From the NCBI GenBank assembly GCA_017857755.1, contig JAFMCM010000003.1:1-64000 (forward strand): a stretch of DNA of 64,000 bases. The letters run 5' to 3'. Every line of letters begins with the position of its first letter. Position 1 is the stretch's first letter. The position numbers were made by a program, and so were the translations under genes. Positions 60,543 through 64,000 of this stretch are shown piece by piece. Under the pieces are notes generated by a model. It saw only the letters and a list, made by a program, of their open reading frames with translations, was not told the origin of the DNA and did no database searches. Origin of the DNA: Methylophilaceae bacterium. Lineage in GTDB: Bacteria > Pseudomonadota > Gammaproteobacteria > Burkholderiales > Methylophilaceae.

Positions 60543-61790
60543 ATGAACAACACTCCTAAAGCGAAGTTAAAAAAATCCAGTAAGCTCGATAACGTTTGTT
60601 ACGATATTCGTGGGCCTGTGCTTGAGCGTGCGCGAGCAATGGAGGAAGAAGGGCATCGCATCATTAAGCTCAACATTGGCAACCCAGGTGTATTCGGTTT
60701 AGAAGTGCCTGACGAGATTCAACAAGATGTTATTCGTAATATGACTAAATCTGGGGTTTACACCGAAAGTAAGGGCTTGTTTGAGCCGCGTAAAGCCATT
60801 ATGCATTACACGCAAAGCAAACAGATTGCTGGCGTCACCGTGGATGACATTATCATTGGAAACGGCGTTTCTGAGTTAATTGTAATGGCGATGCAAGGTT
60901 TGCTTAATAACGGTGACCAAGTGCTAGTGCCCGCACCAGATTATCCGCTATGGACAGCGGCTGCCACTTTAGCGGGTGGCACTGCAAGGCATTATGTGTG
61001 CGAAGAAGAGAACGGTTGGTTACCTAATCTGCAAGATATGGAATCAAAAATCAACGCAAACACTCGTGCTATTGTAGTCATTAATCCGAACAACCCAACG
61101 GGTGCGCTCTATCCAAAAGAAACCTTGCTTGGCATTATTGATATTGCGCGTCAGCATGATTTAGTGATTTTTGCCGACGAGATTTACGATAAAGTACTGT
61201 ACGATGGAAATACCCATATTTCAATGGCTTCCTTAGCCGATGATGTATTATTTGTGACTTTTAATGGTTTATCCAAAAATTACCGTGCTTGTGGTTACCG
61301 AGCTGGTTGGATGATTGTTTCAGGCGATAAATCACACGCACTAGCGTATATCGAAGGCTTGAATATGTTGGCTTCTATGCGCTTATGTAGCAATGTGCCA
61401 GGTCAGCTAGCGATTCAAACCGCTTTAGGTGGCTACCAAAGCATAGATGATTTAGTTGCACCGAGTGGACGCTTATGTAAACAACGCGATTTAGCTCATG
61501 AAATGCTAGTTGCTATCCCTGGGGTTACTTGTTATAAGCCAAAAGCGGCGATGTATTTATTTCCTAAACTGGATCCTGAAATTTACCCTATTGAAGATGA
61601 TCAGCAGTTTGTGTTGGATTTGTTAGAAGAAGAAAAAGTATTACTAGTACAAGGGTCAGGTTTTAACTGGAAAACGTCTGACCATTTCCGTGTGGTCTTT
61701 TTGCCAAATGTAGATGATTTAACAGTGGCGATTAATCGCATTGCAAAATTCTTAAAAAATTACAGAATGAAATTTGGAGCAAAGGTTTGA
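60543..61790 (+). CDS. alaA: Alanine aminotransferase (AlaA type)
   Basis: This 415-residue PLP enzyme closely resembles E. coli AlaA: SSKLDNVCYDIRGPVLERA, KLNIGNPGVFGLEVPDEI, NGVSELIVMAMQGLLN, VLVPAPDYPLWTAAATLAGG, INPNNPTGALYPKE, ADEIYDKVLYD, the PLP lysine in FNGLSKNYRACGYRAGW, and NMLASMRLCSNVPGQLAIQTALGGYQS. It likely makes alanine from pyruvate and glutamate. hom overlaps its stop by four bases, so the amino acid genes are co-transcribed. Confidence 0.95.
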   Translation: MNNTPKAKLKKSSKLDNVCYDIRGPVLERARAMEEEGHRIIKLNIGNPGVFGLEVPDEIQQDVIRNMTKSGVYTESKGLFEPRKAIMHYTQSKQIAGVTVDDIIIGNGVSELIVMAMQGLLNNGDQVLVPAPDYPLWTAAATLAGGTARHYVCEEENGWLPNLQDMESKINANTRAIVVINPNNPTGALYPKETLLGIIDIARQHDLVIFADEIYDKVLYDGNTHISMASLADDVLFVTFNGLSKNYRACGYRAGWMIVSGDKSHALAYIEGLNMLASMRLCSNVPGQLAIQTALGGYQSIDDLVAPSGRLCKQRDLAHEMLVAIPGVTCYKPKAAMYLFPKLDPEIYPIEDDQQFVLDLLEEEKVLLVQGSGFNWKTSDHFRVVFLPNVDDLTVAINRIAKFLKNYRMKFGAKV

Positions 61791-63097
61791 AGCAATTAAA
61801 TGTAGGGCTGGTAGGTTTAGGGACAGTTGGCGGCGGGACGTATACCGTACTCGCGCGTAATGGAGATGAAATGGCGCGCCGTACTGGCGTTACTGTTAAA
61901 GTAACACATGTTGCAGATCGCAATCTAGCGCGGGCAAATGAACTGACAAAAGGTGCAGTGGCCATCACTGATGATGCCTTTGCCTTGGTTGCTAATCCTG
62001 ATGTTGAGGTGGTTGTTGAGTTAATTGGCGGTACTACGATAGCTAAAGAAGTTGTCCTAAAAGCCATTGAAAATCACAAACATGTGGTAACGGCTAATAA
62101 AGCATTAATCGCTATGCATGGCAATGAAATCTTTTCTGCTGCGCAAAAAGCTGGTGTGATGGTCGCTTATGAAGCAGCTGTTGCTGGCGGCATTCCGATT
62201 ATTAAAGCCTTACGTGAAGGTTTAGGCGCTAATCGCATTGAATGGGTGGCAGGTATTATTAATGGGACGACTAACTTTATTCTGACAGAAATGCGCGAAA
62301 AAGGCCTTGCTTATCAAGATGTAATTGGCGAAGCACAGCGTTTAGGATATGCAGAAGCTGATCCAACTTTTGATGTAGAGGGTATTGATGCGGCGCATAA
62401 ATTAGTGATTATGTCGGCTATTGCTTTTGGTATGCCGCTGAAGTTTGATGCGGTTTATACAGAAGGCATTACAAAGCTTGAACAAACAGATCTCCAGTAT
62501 GCAGAATCATTGGGCTATACAATCAAGTTGCTTGGCATCGCTAAACGCACTAATCAAGGTGTTGAGTTGCGGGTGCACCCGACCTTGATTCCAGCGAAAC
62601 GTTTGGTCGCTAATGTGGATGGCGCGATGAATGCAGTCGTCGTGCAAGGGGATGCGGTTGGACCGACATTGTATTATGGTGCTGGCGCTGGTGCAGAACC
62701 AACAGCCAGTGCAGTCGTGGCTGATTTACTGGATGTAGCTAGATTAAAAGATGCTGAACCACTTCAGCGTGCAGCCGCCCTGGGCTATCAGTTAAATCAA
62801 GTGCAAGATCTGCCTGTGGTCGCGATTGCTGATATTAATAGCGCTTATTATTTGCGCATGCATGCAACGGATAAACCTGGCGTGATGGCCGCAGTCACAA
62901 AAATTTTAGCGGACAGAAATATTTCTATTGATGCAATGTTACAAAAAGAGCATGCCGCCAGTGCTTCGGGTACAGATATTGTATTGCTTAGCCATGAAAC
63001 AATAGAAAAGTATATGGATGCTGCTATTACTGAGATAGAAGCGCTTGCTGATGTTAAAGGGCAAGTGGTCAAATTGCGGATGGAGACATTGGGTTAA
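61787..63097 (+). CDS. hom: Homoserine dehydrogenase
   Basis: Hom reduces aspartate semialdehyde to homoserine for threonine and methionine synthesis. The 436-residue monofunctional enzyme has the nucleotide motif GLVGLGTVGGGTYTVL, TANKALIAMHGNEIF, AYEAAVAGGIPIIKALREGLGANRIEWVAGIINGTTNFIL, and YAEADPTFDVEGIDAAHKLVI. A C-terminal ACT domain from about residue 350 (YYLRMHATDKPGVMAAVTKIL) suggests threonine feedback. The start is TTG at 61787 inside the alaA stop. Confidence 0.96.
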   Translation: MKQLNVGLVGLGTVGGGTYTVLARNGDEMARRTGVTVKVTHVADRNLARANELTKGAVAITDDAFALVANPDVEVVVELIGGTTIAKEVVLKAIENHKHVVTANKALIAMHGNEIFSAAQKAGVMVAYEAAVAGGIPIIKALREGLGANRIEWVAGIINGTTNFILTEMREKGLAYQDVIGEAQRLGYAEADPTFDVEGIDAAHKLVIMSAIAFGMPLKFDAVYTEGITKLEQTDLQYAESLGYTIKLLGIAKRTNQGVELRVHPTLIPAKRLVANVDGAMNAVVVQGDAVGPTLYYGAGAGAEPTASAVVADLLDVARLKDAEPLQRAAALGYQLNQVQDLPVVAIADINSAYYLRMHATDKPGVMAAVTKILADRNISIDAMLQKEHAASASGTDIVLLSHETIEKYMDAAITEIEALADVKGQVVKLRMETLG

Positions 63098-63099
63098 GT

Positions 63100-64000
63100 A
63101 TGAAATATTTAAGTACGCGTGGTCACTCACCCGCTTTAAGTTTTAGCCAAGTGTTATTAGGTGGCTTAGCTCCTGATGGTGGATTATATTTACCTGAAAA
63201 GTATCCACAATTTGATGCGGCAGATTTAACTGCGATGCGCGATATGAACTATCGCGATTTAGCTTTTACTATTTTGTCACGCTTGATTGCCGAAAACGAC
63301 ATTCCAGCCGATGATTTGCGCGCCATCATCAATAAAACCTACACCGCGGATGTTTATGGGTTTACTCGCAAAGGGCAATCAGCAGAAGACATCACCCCAA
63401 CCGTTAAGTTAGCAGACGACTTATATCTTCTATCACTTTCTAACGGCCCTACACTCGCATTTAAAGACATGGCTATGCAGCTGCTTGGTAACTTATTTGA
63501 GTATGTATTAGATAAAACTGGCGAAACCACTAATATTTTGGGTGCAACTTCAGGTGACACTGGCTCGGCAGCCGAGTATGCGATGCGCGGTAAAAAAGCT
63601 GTCCGCGTCTTTATGTTATCACCCTACGAAAAAATGAGCCGTTTCCAAACAGCACAAATGTTTAGCTTGCAAGATGAAAATATCTATAACATTGCCGTAA
63701 AAGGCGTGTTTGATGATTGCCAAGATATGGTCAAAGCGGTTTCAAATGATGCTGCATTTAAAGCCAAATATAAAATTGGTGCGGTCAACTCCATCAACTG
63801 GGGTCGAATTGTCGCGCAGGTAATTTACTACTTTAAAGGCTATTTTGCCGTTACGCAGCACAATGAGCAAAAAGTTGATTTTGCCGTACCTTCTGGCAAT
63901 TTTGGTAACGTTTGTGCTGGTCATATTGCCCGCATGATGGGTTTGCCAATTGAAAAGCTAGTAGTGGCCACTAATGAAAATGACGTATTAGACGAGTTTT
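63100..64000 (+). CDS. thrC: Threonine synthase, 3' end outside window
   Basis: ThrC converts O-phosphohomoserine to threonine. The frame from ATG 63100, two bases after hom, stays open to the window end (300 codons). It reads MKYLSTRGHSPALSFSQVLL, GGLAPDGGLYLPE, the PLP lysine in NGPTLAFKDMAMQLLG, ILGATSGDTGSAAEYAMRG, NSINWGRIVAQVIYYFKGY and VPSGNFGNVCAGHIARMMG. It is of the longer proteobacterial/fungal type and should end about 170 codons beyond the window. Confidence 0.96.
   Translation, partial: MKYLSTRGHSPALSFSQVLLGGLAPDGGLYLPEKYPQFDAADLTAMRDMNYRDLAFTILSRLIAENDIPADDLRAIINKTYTADVYGFTRKGQSAEDITPTVKLADDLYLLSLSNGPTLAFKDMAMQLLGNLFEYVLDKTGETTNILGATSGDTGSAAEYAMRGKKAVRVFMLSPYEKMSRFQTAQMFSLQDENIYNIAVKGVFDDCQDMVKAVSNDAAFKAKYKIGAVNSINWGRIVAQVIYYFKGYFAVTQHNEQKVDFAVPSGNFGNVCAGHIARMMGLPIEKLVVATNENDVLDEF

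Overview
The window looks like chromosomal DNA of a low-to-moderate GC betaproteobacterium, most likely a methylotroph of the family Methylophilaceae (Methylotenera/Methylophilus type). This is an inference. It rests on betaproteobacterial gene order (tpiA-secG-tRNA-Leu-nuoA..N; thrS-infC-rpmI-rplT-pheS-pheT-ihfA-merR-tRNA-Pro; pyrG-kdsA-eno-ftsB; alaA-hom-thrC) and on an mxaRSACKL block, which is known only as accessory genes of methanol dehydrogenase. No insertion sequence, prophage or CRISPR array was seen. Most of the window is housekeeping sequence. The novelty is in intergenic regions and small accessory modules.

Layout. 1-2642: aceE (minus, 3' end cut by the window). 2945-6082: a sulfide/persulfide module (TauE-type exporter, DUF442 sulfurtransferase-like protein, BigR/SqrR-type ArsR repressor, divergent ETHE1-type persulfide dioxygenase) followed by a Crp/Fnr regulator. 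6151-7125: exported pentapeptide-repeat protein. 7396-10806: short ApgM-like protein, recJ, tpiA, secG. 10833-25651: tRNA-Leu and all fourteen complex I genes nuoA-N. 26124-28720: Nudix hydrolase, NAD-dependent epimerase, lytic transglycosylase. 28797-36589: tRNA-Val, thrS, infC (AUA start), rpmI, rplT, pheS, pheT, ihfA, MerR regulator, tRNA-Pro. 36619-40393: pgm, a decayed aspartic-protease pseudogene, algC-type phosphomannomutase, iscX.

40394-40773 is the most interesting intergenic region. On the minus strand it has an NtrC-type box, then a near-consensus sigma-54 promoter, then a short transcript with two C-rich anti-Shine-Dalgarno stretches, then a strong terminator with nine U. Together these predict a nitrogen-regulated small RNA. 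40774-44441: glyA, nrdR, ribD, tatD. 44442-44706: AT-rich region with clustered DnaA boxes. 44707-46403: mtnA plus a FucA-like class II aldolase, which suggests the DHAP shunt for methylthioadenosine/5'-deoxyadenosine salvage and not the classical mtnB route.

46508-50656: pyrG, kdsA, eno, ftsB. 50771-52222: ygfZ, and a divergent ygfX-like gene with a damaged 3' end. 52343-57848: mxaLKCASR on the minus strand (transcribed R-S-A-C-K-L), with no mxaF, mxaJ, mxaG or mxaI in the window. 58065-59838: fabA-fabB. 59932-60309: Mth938-domain protein. 60543-64000: alaA, hom and thrC (thrC cut by the window end).

All calls come from reading the sequence. No database search was run, and functions rest on recognised motifs, lengths and gene order.
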